DNA of 64,000 nucleotides, from contig JAPEIS010000005.1 in NCBI GenBank assembly GCA_029531795.1, positions 370,001-434,000 on the forward strand, in the 5' to 3' direction. Position 1 is the stretch's first letter. Each line of letters starts with the position of its first letter. The position numbers and the translations under genes are program-made. Positions 12,501 through 24,532 of the stretch are shown here, in pieces. The notes under the pieces are model-generated. The model was given only the letters and a program-made list of their open reading frames with translations, had not been told where the DNA came from and searched no databases. Origin of the DNA: Sclerotinia nivalis. Lineage: Eukaryota > Ascomycota > Leotiomycetes > Helotiales > Sclerotiniaceae.

Positions 12501-13046
12501 TTCAAAATAACAGACGTGATATTGGCTCCCGAAGCAATTTTCCGGGGTGGTGGTCAAATTATTCCCACTTCCCGACGCGCATGCTATTCTTCCTTCCTAA
12601 TGGCCTCTCCAAGATTAATGGAACCCGTCTACTCCTGTTCCATGACCGGACCTGCAGATTCCGTCACCTCGCTCTACACTGTACTCGCCCGTCGTCGCGG
12701 TCACGTCTTGACGGATGGTCCCATCGCTGGTACACCCCTCTATCGTGTCAGTGGTTTGATACCCGTCATCGATTCTTTTGGATTCGAAACTGATCTCCGC
12801 ATTCACACTCAAGGCCAAGCAACTGTTTCTCTAGTGTTTGATCGGTGGAGTATCGTCCCCGGCGATCCATTAGACAAGGATGTGATCCTCAGACCCCTTG
12901 AACCCGCAAATGCACAAGCCACAGCTCGTGATTTCGTTCTCAAGACCAGAAGAAGAAAGGGTTTGAGTGAGGATGTAAGTGTGGCTAAATTCCTCGAACC
13001 GGAACTCTTCACCAGTTTGAAGGAGACGGGAATCCTGGATGGGTAG
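9534..13046 (+). CDS. SNU114: U5 snRNP GTPase Snu114/EFTUD2
   Basis: Exons at 9534-9553, 9615-9754, 9814-11999, 12157-12244 and 12484-13046 give 998 residues (yeast 1008, human 972). The protein is the EF-2-like GTPase of the U5 snRNP and tri-snRNP that controls spliceosome activation and disassembly with Brr2 and Prp8. The N-terminus is acidic ([13 protein letters not shown]). GTPase motifs are G1 GHLHHGKT at 140-147, G3 DTPGH at 215-219 and G4 NKMD at 269-272. The C-terminal EF-2 domains IV/V include [24 protein letters not shown] and [13 protein letters not shown]. The third intron begins with GC: exon ends CCGAG, then GCAAGT (12000-12156, acceptor ACAG), and joining there restores the family sequence [12 protein letters not shown]. 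Reading through it gives a stop at 12044. The fourth intron is long (239 nt). The first exon is only 20 nt. Confidence 0.95.
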
Positions 13047-16000
13047 GTTGACGGTAAATTTACCAAACACGTGTCCTAATGGTTGAAGAACTTGGCAAAG
13101 ATCTGATTCCTGGGTTTGAATGATCTCCCTCCCACATACAAATGTGGTTAAACTTCCAAATCGAGAGTGGGAGTGTATGGGCGTTTTGGGGAATTGGCTC
13201 ATGCATGGCGAATTGAAACATTTCCAACTAAAATAATCGAGATCTGTACATGTATAATTTTCTCTTTTGCATGTGCATGTACATTTCCATACTAAGGAGA
13301 GATAAAATCGAGGTGGATAAATAGATGAATGCAAAATTCACATATTTTGATATTGATTGATTAACCCAGGTTACACGAACCTTGGGGATGGTGGACCTAC
13401 CTTTGCAATTGTTACTGCACTGAGTGCATACGTCTCAACTGCACATGTACTGGGGTATACAGAGTATAGTATACACCAGTAGTCTATTTATTCATTTGGC
13501 TTACTTCATATGCGGAGGGAGATATACTATCAATGAGTGTAAAGCTGAAAGATAGATAATCGATTACCTATGATAGCTAGAGGACTTGACTACTCTATCT
13601 ATCAATCACCCAATTCCAATTCCAATTCCGATGCCAATGCGAGTTTCAAACCACGTTTTCATCATAGTGATCTTCTACGCCTTCTACGAGCATCCCAGAT
13701 GTATAGCGTTGAATCTCCTCCCAATAATGTCATCCATCCATCGCATTCTGTATCTGCATCTCCACATTATGAGGCATTGACATGAAGGATTTACAGTATA
13801 GTACGGTACAGGGTACATGACTTCATGACTTTATTTATTCATTTACATGTTTACATGTTTACGTACAAACGAAGTATGGGCTCGGAGGCTTTAATTTGAC
13901 AGAAGGAAGGAAGGAAAGATTTATGCAGATGAACGCACATCCGCACTGTGCATAGCATAGCATAGCAACGAAAGAAAAGCGCGATATCCTGGAAAACCCT
14001 GGCGAATGGGAAAAACTATTGTTCCATCTATGGAGAGATATGCCTGGGATCTTTCGTATCTGTTTCTGTATGTGCATCTATCGTACAGTATTATGCGATA
14101 TATACGAATGGGTACATGTGTTCATGTAGAAGCTGGATTATTGGATGTATGATATTGTAGGCATCAGGTGTGATACCTGAGAATTGGTATTATGTTGTAT
14201 TGTATATAGATATATGTACCGCGTACATATTGTAAGCGTTGTACATATATATACATGTACTCCGTATGCAACGCGCGTACTTAAGAAACACAGTTGATAA
14301 AGTATGGTAGTGGTAGGCGGTAAAACGATAATCACATGGTAATATTACATTTTTGCATGTAACCACATATCTCGCGTCCTGGTCCCAACCGTAATGCACA
14401 TTACGAAGTAGCCTACCTAGGTACCCATGGAACAAAAAAGACCGCATTTCAATTGCTGGTATCAGCCCTCTACTCGTCGGCTAGAAAGTATAAAACTCTA
14501 AACGCCTCGGAAGGGAATAATTGTTCTTCTTGGTCAAACTACCCCATTTTCAAGGCTTCCCATCTTTCTTAACACCGATTCAGCGTTCGGGTTTTTAATA
14601 CTTTCTGGCCGCACAAGTAAGAAGGAGGAAAGATGATCCGCGCGTGTAGCGTTCTTTTCCCCTGTTCCCCCAATCAACCCAATATACCTAGTACCCAGCA
14701 ACCTTTTGCGCCCAACATCGCAAGAATTACCACTCTTTAATTTCTTTGTTGTACTCGCTAGTATTTTTAGTGAGGATCGATGTCATCAAATCAAGAAGTT
14801 TGTAGCATAAATTTACATCTATTTATGCGGCTCGGTGATGCCGATATGTACGTGCTATGTACGACGCTTTATGCATAAGAGCAAAGAATGTGAATTGAAT
14901 AGAATGAATGGAAGCGGATGCTTGTTGTTATGTGATATCATATCATATTGTACATGGACGAGGATCTTATTGGATGGTTTGACTGATTTCCATCTGATCA
15001 ACGAACGAACGAACGAACCAGGAACATTTTAGCTACCGGGATACGGGGATTTCGGGCTAACGGGCTATTATGCTGGTAGAGTATAGTCACAATCTGCACA
15101 ATGCACTTTGTACCTAACAGACTACGTACAGGGAAAAGATTTAATGCTGATCGCATGAAATAATTTGTTCGACAAGATTATTGATTTGGTCAACCATAAA
15201 TCAATGTTTCATAATTGCTCAATGAAGAAACTCCCCCAGACAAGTTGGGGGCGGCGAAGTAAATGTTGTCATTCGGGTTCGTGGGGGTAAAGTAGAAGAG
15301 GAGGAAGGACGTGGCAAACTTTCCCAGTATCTACTCCGTTCTTACCAATTAAGGAAGGATAGCACGTTCCTTTCACGAAACTTTATGCCCTCGTGAAAAT
15401 CTCGTGCGTGGACGAGGATTCTGACAGGTCCAAGAAAGTATAAAAGACAAAGAGGCGAGTTGATATATTAAGCACGTGTGATGATAAAATTGTTCTAGAT
15501 TTCAATCCGAGGTCCTCGGAAGCTCTTTTCGTTATTTTCGAAAATTATGCTTATCTTGTGTGGAGAGTTAATGACAAGCGAAAAGGTAAAACTTTGAACC
15601 TAGCCCCTGAAATGTTAATTAATAAGCGGCATTGGATGTCGTGCAGTTTTTGCCAGATGTGGTGAGAGAAACTTTGAGGTGACATTAAAGAGAAGACGAG
15701 GGTCTACGTAAGCTTTATGACATCTTTTCATCACTACCGCCACCGAGGCATTGATTGATTAAGCCCTAAGGTTGCAGTGGTCTCGTGTGCTTGGGAATGT
15801 GGTGAACTTGAGGAGATGTCGCTTGTGGTGTCATGTACATGGGGGCTTGTCAGAAATTTGCTTTCTGGTAGGCCAAAAAGTTTTGCACTATGGAGAAATT
15901 GGTAATAGCTTGGTAGTAGGGATTGCTTGTTTAATTGGGTACAAAAAAACGATTTACGAAGCTCGCTCGTGGTAAAAAGCGGACGAAATATCAGGGGTTT

Positions 16001-16442
16001 GTTTGGGTCTATGACACTTGTGGAGATCGACGATGGGAATGTTCTTGGAACTACAAGGACCTCATGAACAATGAACATGCCACTAGCAATCGAACTTTGG
16101 AAAATAATTCGGTACGCGACACAAATTCAACATGTTGCAGAGAGGTTTGCTAGAAGTTTCTAGCAGAGTGCCGCGGTTAGTATAGTTGTCACACGTACAT
16201 GCATACGCGACAAGGAAATATGGTATTTGGTATGAACTTATGTTATTGTTTCTGATAATAGCGCGTATTGGTAGGTCAATCCAGGGAATTGTTCTGTTTG
16301 ACTTGAGAGAAACCAGGGGGCTGCAGAAGTGATTTTGCATGAGAAGTTGTCCTTTCTTATGACAGCGCCTTTCTTGTTGACTGATTCCCTAGACACGCGA
16401 AAGTAGTTTTATGCAGACGTTATGGATGTGGTGGTAATATCA
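13047..16442. other. Gene-poor 3.4 kb interval
   Basis: I can support no protein gene here. The stretch holds only short frames (under 115 codons) with no recognisable family, a few microsatellite-like runs (AATTCC near 13612-13628, ACGAACGAACGAACGAAC near 15001-15018) and alternating AT/TA runs near 14215-14270. A CACGTG core lies at about 13069, just past the SNU114 stop. Transcribed non-coding RNA cannot be excluded. Confidence 0.5.
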
Positions 16443-17274
16443 TCAACCGTCGAGACAGGTCTTCATCATCTTCCTTAACAAATTCATGAGATTATCATTC
16501 TCAAGTGCGGCCGCAACACGCTCCTTATCAGCTAGTTGTTTGTTGACTTCAGCTGCCTGACTGTGTGTATCCTTCTTGATCTTGACCTCGACTCGGTAAC
16601 TTGGCGGGAGGGCTTGTTCCAAACGTACTCGAACGCCAAGTCCAATAACAGTTGCTAAGGAGCAATGCGAAACCGTCGGTGTCAATTCGACCAGTACGCG
16701 AGAGAGCGCTGCCGGGTTTGTGACATCAGAAGGCGGAATAAGGTGAACATCCTCAAGTTTAACTACTCCGAGAGACTCTAATGAGAGAGGGTGCTCAGGG
16801 TCGGAGATTGGCGCGATCAAGTCTTTAAACGTCAGCTATGCAAACTTGAGAAAACAGTCGGCACATATTGATTCTTCTAAGTTCCAAATAGCACTGTGTA
16901 ACGGAGAGGTATAAGCATGTTTGAAATATTTGACCTTGGGATAATGATATTTGTGTCTACATGATATGCTATGGCTCCTAGGATATATCGAGGCCTTGAA
17001 GAAAATCTAGTAGTGAGTGAATAAGGAAACTCAAATTCTTACCATATATTTCTTGTTCATCTATTGGCTCCAAGCCAGAATCATCCGAGTCCTCTGAAAC
17101 ATCTGACATATAAAAAGGATCCAATGCATAGCTGGGTTTTGCCATCAATATGCTCTGTATACCATGTTTCTTGGCCGAATAATCTCGAACCTTGCGTTTT
17201 TCTCTTCGACGTGATATTTCAGACACATTCAAAATTGTAGGATTCGCATTCTGGATAATGTCTCCCGATTCCAT
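16443..17274 (-). CDS. CIA2: Cytosolic iron-sulfur assembly component 2 (MIP18 family)
   Basis: Two exons (17274-17043 and 16822-16443) join in phase 1 to give 203 residues. The product is the MIP18/CIAO2-type adaptor of the CIA targeting complex (with Cia1 and Met18/MMS19) that hands Fe-S clusters to cytosolic and nuclear proteins such as DNA polymerases and helicases. The start is supported by IIQNANPTIL, like the ENANP of the human protein. After the junction the family block EIYDLIAPISDPEHPLSLE appears. The hallmark HC pair lies at residues 130-131 in TPTVSHCSLATVIGLGVRV, with the reactive Cys conserved. The C-terminal block VNKQLADKERVAAALEN is at 170-186. Fungal members carry a longer N-terminus than the human protein, as here (a basic then acidic linker at about 20-75). 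The intron (17042-16823) has donor GTAAGA and a GCTGAC branch-like sequence. Confidence 0.93.
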
Positions 17275-20196
17275 GATGAGCTGGTTTGGGGGCCACTTGG
17301 GGCTCTGCTGCCAAAAAGGATGGCGGCTTGTCTGGTGGCAATAATAAGCTGAGGCTCTTTAAGTTTATGACTTAAGCAGACACGATTAATTATATCTGCA
17401 ATTTGAGACCCAGTGGGATGTAATATAGAAGGCAGATTTGAGATGTCAAAGTTCAAATCGTGGTGTCAAAATTGTGGTAGTTTTAATGGTCATGAAGATG
17501 ATGAAATTATCGAATTTCCTTTATCGATAAAGTTTTGATTGTGTGATGGTGCCTCAGGCACAATAATCTATTATGACTAATCAATCAATGATTGAAACTC
17601 GAGCTATTCCTCTACCGAATATCGAACTGGGTAATCATAAATAATACTCTGTACATCAACTATACATACATCTGCAATATTTGGGATATTTGTAATATTC
17701 ATGGTTAACCTATATATGCTATTATATGTGCATGTCTAATCTATCTCTTTTTTACTTTGGCATTATACAGTATCTCTATTTCAAAGTTTCTATGGATTGT
17801 CTGTCTATCTTGTGTTCAAAAAGGATCCAAGAATGATCATCAAGCACGAGCCATCTGCATCTCGTGGCGATCATGCGCTTTCATGGTTGAAGGGACTGTG
17901 CTATATCTTTCCGTCGGAAGATCTTTAAAGCTGGTTTCCTTTTGATGTCGAATTTATGAGACAGACGGAACCGGGGACCGCCCGTGTAACTTTAGATCAG
18001 GCAATCTATCATCCGAACAGCCGTGATGAACGAACGGTGTAGGTAGTTTCTAGACTCTTATCCCTTATTTTCCAAACCAGCCTTAATTTGCGTTCCAGAT
18101 AAGGTACAGCGGCACTGCCTGTGCCTCTCACGAGCGCTGGCTTGAGGAACGGACAAATGGAAAAAGATTGTGGAGATATAAGGGAATTCTTGCCTCTCGA
18201 ATTTATCAACAACCTGTGGGCCGTCATATTTTACTAACCTATCATTTTTTGGTAAATGCTAGCGCAGTGATTTTGATGGATTTTTCAGACTTTTTTGTTA
18301 TTATCATTATCATTATTTCAGTGAGATTTATCATGGCCCTAACATCAAGGCGAAAAGCGGGAATAGCTTCGATTTTCCCCAGGATTCAAAATTCTAACTA
18401 GCTTTCAACCTGAATAGCTTCAATTTAGTAGGTGATAGTGTCGTAATAGCGTGGTGGGCTACGGGTAATACGGGGCTCATCAATGAGCTTGCTTAGTGAT
18501 AAATAGTCAAAATGATTTCTTCATTTTGATTTCATCAAAATCGCGAACCTAGCCTAATTGGGGAAACGTGAGGTTTATCACGCCCCACAGGTGGTGAGAA
18601 GGGAATGCTTGTCTATCAACGCCAAAGCCACCAAAATCCTTTTCGATACTCCCATTAACAAACACAAACCCAAATCAAGACCTGCATAACTTTTCACCGA
18701 TCTTTAACGGACATGACATATTTTTGTGTCGCTGTACCATATTGTCGGGTGCATCTCTGCTAGTCGAGTGGCTGCGGTTTCGCGGCACGGAATCGTAAGG
18801 TCAAAACATCCAATCTTTGACTTGTCTTGAAATCCCAATACCCCTTGTCTGGAACATACCCACATATGCACTGCTCGCTGCACTTGCTGCCAGCTGCGTC
18901 CATGTCGCTTGATACCCGGCGACCTTTTCTGGGACTGGTTACAGGCGAGCACACCAAAGAATCGTGTTTTGCGGGGCAGTAGTGCTGTCCAAAGATCCAT
19001 GAATCCACTGATCATTAACAAAATTATCATTTATGGGGCGACCTTTTGAGAGAATATTGGAAATATGCTGCTGGATGGGTTCTGCCTTCACCTATTTTTG
19101 TGATTTCGCATGGGTCTCGGTACTTCGGTGGAAAAGTGCTTTCCACTCACCGCTGGCGCCATGGAACAAACCACAAACGCCAAACTGACGATATGTTTGC
19201 AGTACAGTAGTTGCTAAATACCTAGTACTTTAATCTTACCCTAACACAGGTGAAAATATACCAATACGTTTGGGTCCTGACCTACTCGGAATTTTCGGTG
19301 TTACAACGGGATCGTTATCAATCAAGCAAAAATGAGTTTAGGGGGAAGTTGATATGCGTTTGTGATGGGGGTGTACTCCGTACGTCGTACGACGAACACA
19401 CGGTTAATGCTTTTCCCTATTTCCTTTCTAATGCATGCAGTAGAAAAATAAACGGTATCAAATTTGCCGTGGCTACCCCTCATAAGGCCCCTATGACATC
19501 CTAAAATTGCCAATGCCTGCCATGGACCTAACATTCTGTGTTTGAACCCTGAATTCGAGTTATTTCTGATCTGCCGGTATGCGTGCTTCAAAACCTACTG
19601 TAGCATTCTCGAAAGGATGCCTGCTTTCCTTGCCTCACCCACAATATTGAGGTTTCCTTCTTATAGATCTGTACGTATAATGTGATCGGCTTGCATTTCG
19701 ACATCTATGAATAGTTTTTTCAGGTACTTAAGGGCCGAATCAGTTTTTCGATTTGTTTGTCTTTCCTTTGACATAATTAGTTTGATATAGCTCAAGGATG
19801 AGATCAGCTTTGCCCTATATTAGTGATAAACTTTTGTTAAATTTTCTTTGGCAAGTACGATGCAGAATATTCATGTAAATATCCAGATGTAAATATGAAG
19901 CTTTTGAAAACAATAATATACCACTTTCAAAGATATAAGAATCGGTAGCAACAAAGGAAAGATATCGAACAATGTAGACTCCGTGGTATCGGTATTTAAA
20001 ACGGCACCCACCATACCAAAATATGATTGTAATACTTAGGAAGTAAGGGAATGGATGGTTAATCACTTCGTCACGGCCGGGAAAGATCTTATGCAATTAC
20101 AATTGCTCAGCGATACGAAGGGACAGGGAGGCAACATTATGGCAAGAATCTTAATGAAGACAGGCTTACCAGTAATTAATAATCATATGTTTAGTA
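17275..20196. other. Gene-poor interval left of the transposon
   Basis: No gene is supported. Short frames up to 108 codons (for example minus strand 18704-19030) show no family features and overlap each other. Base composition becomes more AT-rich towards the transposon boundary at 20197. The left part includes the CIA2 promoter, in which no clear motif stands out. Confidence 0.5.
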
Positions 20197-20256
20197 TAAC
20201 GTGGTTTATCACCGAGCGGTTCATATCACCGAGTGGATCACTTTCACCTCAATTTA
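20197..20256 (+). repeat. Left terminal inverted repeat of the transposon
   Basis: This left end mirrors 21993-22052. It begins (TA)ACGTGGTTTATCACCGAG and runs to about TCAATTTA. The first 38 positions after the TA step are identical to the other end; mismatches occur at about positions 39 and 50. Confidence 0.9.
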
Positions 20257-20494
20257 TTATTTTAAATTCATATTATTCAACAATAATTGAATCAATTGAT
20301 TGAAACTATCAAGAATCTAATAATCTAGGATCTATTACATTGATTTGACAAGTTCTTGAATTATGATCTATCTTTCCACATTTACTACAATATCTACTAG
20401 TAGATACTTCTCTATTAGAATTCCCTCTATTTTGATACTCGTTATGTTGAATCTGAATATCAATCTCTTATTGAAATAATATATCTATAGCTTT

Positions 20495-20875
20495 TTATCC
20501 AATAAGTATTCCTCCATTGCATAATTGAACCTTTTTTATATATCGATGTTTGCTTAATGTTTTATTTGTTTTCCGAAGTGTATAGTTTTTTGTATTTAAA
20601 AGTGTATTTTTATATACCAATCTTTTTGTACTTTTAATTAAAGTTAATATAGTTTCGAATATAAATATAAAGGAGTTTGATTGATGATAAATTATTCGAG
20701 ATTTTATTAAAATTGATTGAGAAAGAGCTTCAATTGGATTGTAAAGGATTTGAAAGATCCAAAGGTCTAAATTGAAAGGAGGGGGAGTAGGTATATAAAT
20801 TCGAATATCTAATTTTGAAAGTACAATTTCGGGATCAAATAGTATTAATCTAGCTCTTCGAAACCCAGCTTTCAT
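20495..20875 (-). pseudogene. Transposase C-terminal remnant
   Basis: An open stretch of 126 codons that resembles the C-terminal region of Fot1/pogo-family transposases: MKAGFRRARLILFDPEIVL, followed by a Pro-rich TPTPPPFNL segment, a NPIEA block and a C-terminal Lys-rich segment (LRKTNKTLSKHRYIKK). It is in the same strand order as the N-terminal remnant but separated from it by several stops, so no functional enzyme is encoded. Amino-acid bias towards Ile, Asn, Tyr and Lys reflects the AT shift. Confidence 0.8.
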
Positions 20876-21505
20876 ATTCTGAACTGTAATTGATTCTTAA
20901 TATACAGCTTTAAAAACTATAAAGAATTCAACCTTGGAAATATAATTGATATATGTTTTAATAAATCCATCAATTTGACAACTATATAAGCATTTTAGAA
21001 CACTAAAACATTTAATATCAAATAATTAAATTAAATGATTTGAATACAATAATAATCTTATATATATAATATCATTTGCCTTGCAATATAATTGAAAAAA
21101 TATCGATTCGTGACTTTCATATCTATCTAGTATTAATATTCGATATTTGCCCTTTGTTCGATGAATTGTATACTTATCGAAATGCTTTATTCATTCTAAC
21201 TCTGTTTCATTATTTGTCCATCCATTAGAAGTAAATTTGATAGTTCAATTTGCTGAAAGATCGATTTCGATATACCAATTGGAAAGATAGACTTATCCTT
21301 GAATTATCAGAAATAAAAATATAATTTCACCCTCTCTATTACCATATATAATCACTATAGCCTACTCTCAATTGTCTAATTGTATTGCCTTACTTCTACC
21401 ATTTCGTTCAGCACTAATTACAATCATTCTAGGGCATATTATACCCATCATAAAGCCAGTTTCATCGAAGTTATAGAAATCGCAATCCAAAATACTATAT
21501 TTCGC
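20876..21505 (-). pseudogene. Transposase catalytic-core remnant (DDE region)
   Basis: Although broken by many stops, this stretch still reads as the catalytic core. YNFDETGFMMG, the block with the first catalytic Asp, is encoded around 21455-21481, with the Asp codon at 21464-21466. Further on, LILDRYESHES matches the family's LDGHESH block with the second Asp. The stops fall where homologues usually have Gln, Arg and Trp. This lies between the N- and C-terminal remnants on the same strand. Catalytic residues are visible, but the reading frame is not intact. Confidence 0.75.
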
Positions 21506-21970
21506 TTACATATTCGATACCAATCGAAACCACTCTCCAATAAACTTAAGATCTTCACAAAGAACTCTTTGAAAATCATAAATACAACTAAAATGCATCT
21601 TTAATTCTGTATAACGCTTTACAAATCGATAAACCCAAAGCTTTCCAATTTTCTTTGCCCCCTGCGATTCAAGAATATGATTCGTCATATCTTCTACCCC
21701 CTTAAATTTAAATGGAAAACCTCTATTATCCATATCAAATATATATTGAACAATCACTTCCTCTTCCAATTCTATAATATTATAACAATTCGCTCGAATT
21801 TCTATATATAAAGTAGAACTATCCATTCTGTATATAAGTATTGTATACGATATATTATATAGCTTAGCAGCCTTTCGAATACTTAGTTTTTTGTCTTTTT
21901 GAAGAGCTTCGATAGTTAAAAGTATTTGTACTTCTTTATTATTAAATTGTATGATAAATGATTGATAAAA
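21506..21970 (-). pseudogene. Transposase N-terminal (HTH/CENP-B) remnant
   Basis: An open stretch reading from a psq-like helix-turn-helix (LSIRKAAKLYNISYTILIYRM, around 21832-21894) into a CENP-B-type DNA-binding domain (NHILESQGAKKIGKLW and VKRYTELKMHF), ending at a TAA at 21506 where family members continue. The stop directly after EWFRLVSNM lies at a likely former Gln codon (CAA to TAA), a typical RIP product. No start codon can be fixed with confidence because the upstream part is also AT-shifted. Confidence 0.8.
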
Positions 21971-21992
21971 CGCATTTTGAAATCAAAAGTGG

Positions 21993-22052
21993 TAAATTGA
22001 AGTGAAAGTGACCCACTCGGTGATATGAACCGCTCGGTGATAAACCACGTTA
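21993..22052 (-). repeat. Right terminal inverted repeat of the transposon
   Basis: Reverse complement of the left end, starting at CCACGTTA (22045-22052) and reading inward. It carries the GGTCAC version where the left end has GATCAC. Confidence 0.9.
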
Positions 22053-24532
22053 TAAAAACAAAACTAATATTACATAAGCTTCAATCGTTACCCTTGTACC
22101 ACGACAGACAGATGATCGAGATCCGCGGCCAGCTACAAAGGACTCTCATCAAATTAAATGCGATTAGACCCCCCTCCATCGTTTCTAGAGGACCTTGGCA
22201 TAGATGGACATGCGCATCTCCAATTCTTCGTCGAGATCAGTCTTATACCTCCAGTTGCTTTTCCGATTTTTACTCTTTTCTTTATGGTTTACTCGGTACT
22301 TATTCGTTGTTATGGATCCGTACGATTGACCAAATGAAACATAGAATGGAGATGAGAGAAATCAATACTGGGGTTGGTTGGACACGAGGAAAAGGGCGGA
22401 GAGAAGTCTAAAAAAAGAGTTGATGTTTTTTTATATATCATCCGATCTCCCGTTTCTTTCATCGCTCAATCATCATGCATAGACCTCCAGTTGTCATATC
22501 ATCGGATTACCTTTGTCAGCTTTAAAGCTTTAAACTTTAAAGCTTTACCTCCATAAATATAACTCTGGACACAAAACAGATTCAAAAGATTAAAAGCACT
22601 TACGAATGAAGATAAGATGAATACATGTGATGACAGTAATCATTTCATATCTAGGAGCTCAGATTATCGGCATGGCAGTTTGTTTGATGGAGATTATAAG
22701 TGACAAGTGAGGGGACCTGGCCGTGTTCTTTTCTTGGGCACCCCCGTTATATCTCATAATGACATTATGAAAATGATTTGGTGATTGAGAATTCACTAAA
22801 GGGATTGTAGAGAGGCAAAGAGGGGCCAACCTATTTACTACTCGAGTTAATTACCTTTGTAAGTGGATTTCAATATGAAAGGAACAGGGAAAAGAGTTAC
22901 GATAATGTATTATGATAACGGATACTTGAAGGATGAAGGATGCTACATCATTTCTCACCCCTTCCATTCGAGTTCCTTGGATATCTCCAAAACCTTTTCA
23001 ATTTCCCGGTTCAGGTAAAAGACAATCTCTCCTTCATTTTACCTAGGTACGTACCTAAGTACTTGTCCTCGCCTTCTCAACTTGGTAGCACAACTCCTGT
23101 AATTCGGCCGGGATTCTGGGAACCAGCCGTTTCGAGTTCCCTGCAATCAATCACCTCCCGGCATAGGTACTCACTTGCGGGTCCTTTTCTTGCCAGACCT
23201 TATTAGCTTGCTTGCTTGCTTGCTTGATATTCCCTTCCCTCCCCCATACAGATACCCATGGTCCTGTTATCCCATCCCTCCTTACACCACCTGCATGAGG
23301 TATATAACCTCATACGGTCATACCTACAGAGTAACACACTTTGGTAAGAGAAACTTGGGATTTATTGGGGAATCGCGTTTAGACCCATACATATCCACCA
23401 GTGCCCTTCCTTACCTATCTATATCCATACTCGAGTACCCATAGCAAAATTACAAGGCCATTTCCATTATTATTATTATTATCATTATCGCCCACCAATG
23501 CCACCACACCTTCTTCCTTGTGCCTTGTGCTTGATAGAATTGGGGGTCTGGAAGGGCGTTCATCCTACTCTTGCATCACTTGAACTAATAATTTATACTT
23601 TTTCTTGTGGCGAGACCCTAGATCAATCCGAGCTTTTCTCGAGTGCGGAGTAGGTGCTCTTTACTTTAGTACCTACCTGTTCATACAACTGCCATCGTCA
23701 AATCCCATTTCGATCAAATAGCGCATCAGAGGAAATCATACCATACCATACCATCCCATCCCATCTGTCAAAAATAATCAATCCTTTTTTTCCCTTTCTA
23801 TAGCGCAACGTTTCCTTCGTATTATAATACTCATATTAGTATACACTAAACATTACGCACTTGGTACGTGAGGGAGGTAGGCGCATGTTACACTCATGAT
23901 GTCTTCAAACATAGATAATTATTTTAGCTGACCCTGATTTACTTTCGCAGTTTCATGCTTCGGTATCCTTGAAGCCCCGATAACTCCACCATCTCGATTT
24001 CAAAGCTTGAGTTCGTGGCCTCTCGAATTAGTCGAACCAAAATCCATTCGTGCTTATTCAGGGCTTAGAACGTGCCCCCCTCATCCGGATGTGGCCGAGT
24101 AACAGAATCTTGGGTTCACGACACTCCGCTTCCTTATATTCTACTTCAAATATATCGACGATCCTCACTAAAAGAAGCAATTGTACATAAGAGATTCGAG
24201 GAGAGGCGCCTATTACCTTCGGCTTGGAATTGTGTAGGAGACTGGGATTGAAATCGCATTTGAATATAGAATATGTCCCAAGATCTTGGTACAAGGAAAA
24301 TACTCCCACAAAGCGCACAAATGCAGAACTTTTCATTTGCGCCAACGAACTATGGTGGCCCGAGGGAGAATCAAAAAAGTGCGCAGCTTTCTCATCATTC
24401 GCGGGACCTTGAAGTTGACGTGGGCTAATACATCTTAGATTATGTCTTTGTTGACGAACATAATCGCCACAAGCGTTTGAAGGGTACGAGGTCTTCAAAT
24501 TGTGCGCTCTTCCTTACTGATACGATATAGTG
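22053..24532. other. Gene-free interval and long Zn2Cys6 regulator upstream region
   Basis: No independent gene is supported. The right 1.6 kb probably holds the promoter and 5' leader of the Zn2Cys6 gene: it is CT-rich, with GCTTGCTTGCTTGCTTGC near 23205-23224, an ATT/ATC triplet run near 23464-23489 and a CCATA/CCCAT pentamer run near 23739-23766. Several short upstream ORFs are present. A likely last upstream intron at 24484-24530 is described under the regulator. Confidence 0.5.

Larger units (their letters stand above)
20197..22052 (-). mobile_element. RIP-degraded Fot1/pogo (Flipper-like) DNA transposon
   Basis: A complete but dead class II element of about 1.85 kb. Its ends are inverted repeats: reading inward from 20199 and from 22050 the sequences are identical for 38 bases, then match through about base 58 with two differences, both of the C/T (G/A) type. 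Each repeat contains two sub-copies of a TATCACCGAG-like motif. The element is flanked by TA on both sides; since the termini read TATAACGTGG, its exact edge is ambiguous by one TA step. The size and TIR length are close to what I recall for Flipper of Botrytis cinerea (about 1.84 kb), but I cannot align it here. Transposase remnants lie on the minus strand. The body is extremely AT-rich, with stops where the family has Gln, Arg or Trp codons, the pattern expected of RIP. Confidence 0.9.

Noticed and set aside
14138..14447. Possible RNA hairpin/tRNA signals in the alternating AT stretch
   Set aside because: No A-box/B-box combination or cloverleaf could be drawn; the palindromes are simple TA/GTAC runs.
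18704..19030. 108-codon minus-strand frame in the pre-transposon interval
   Set aside because: Overlaps another frame on the same strand, has no family features and no promoter-like context.
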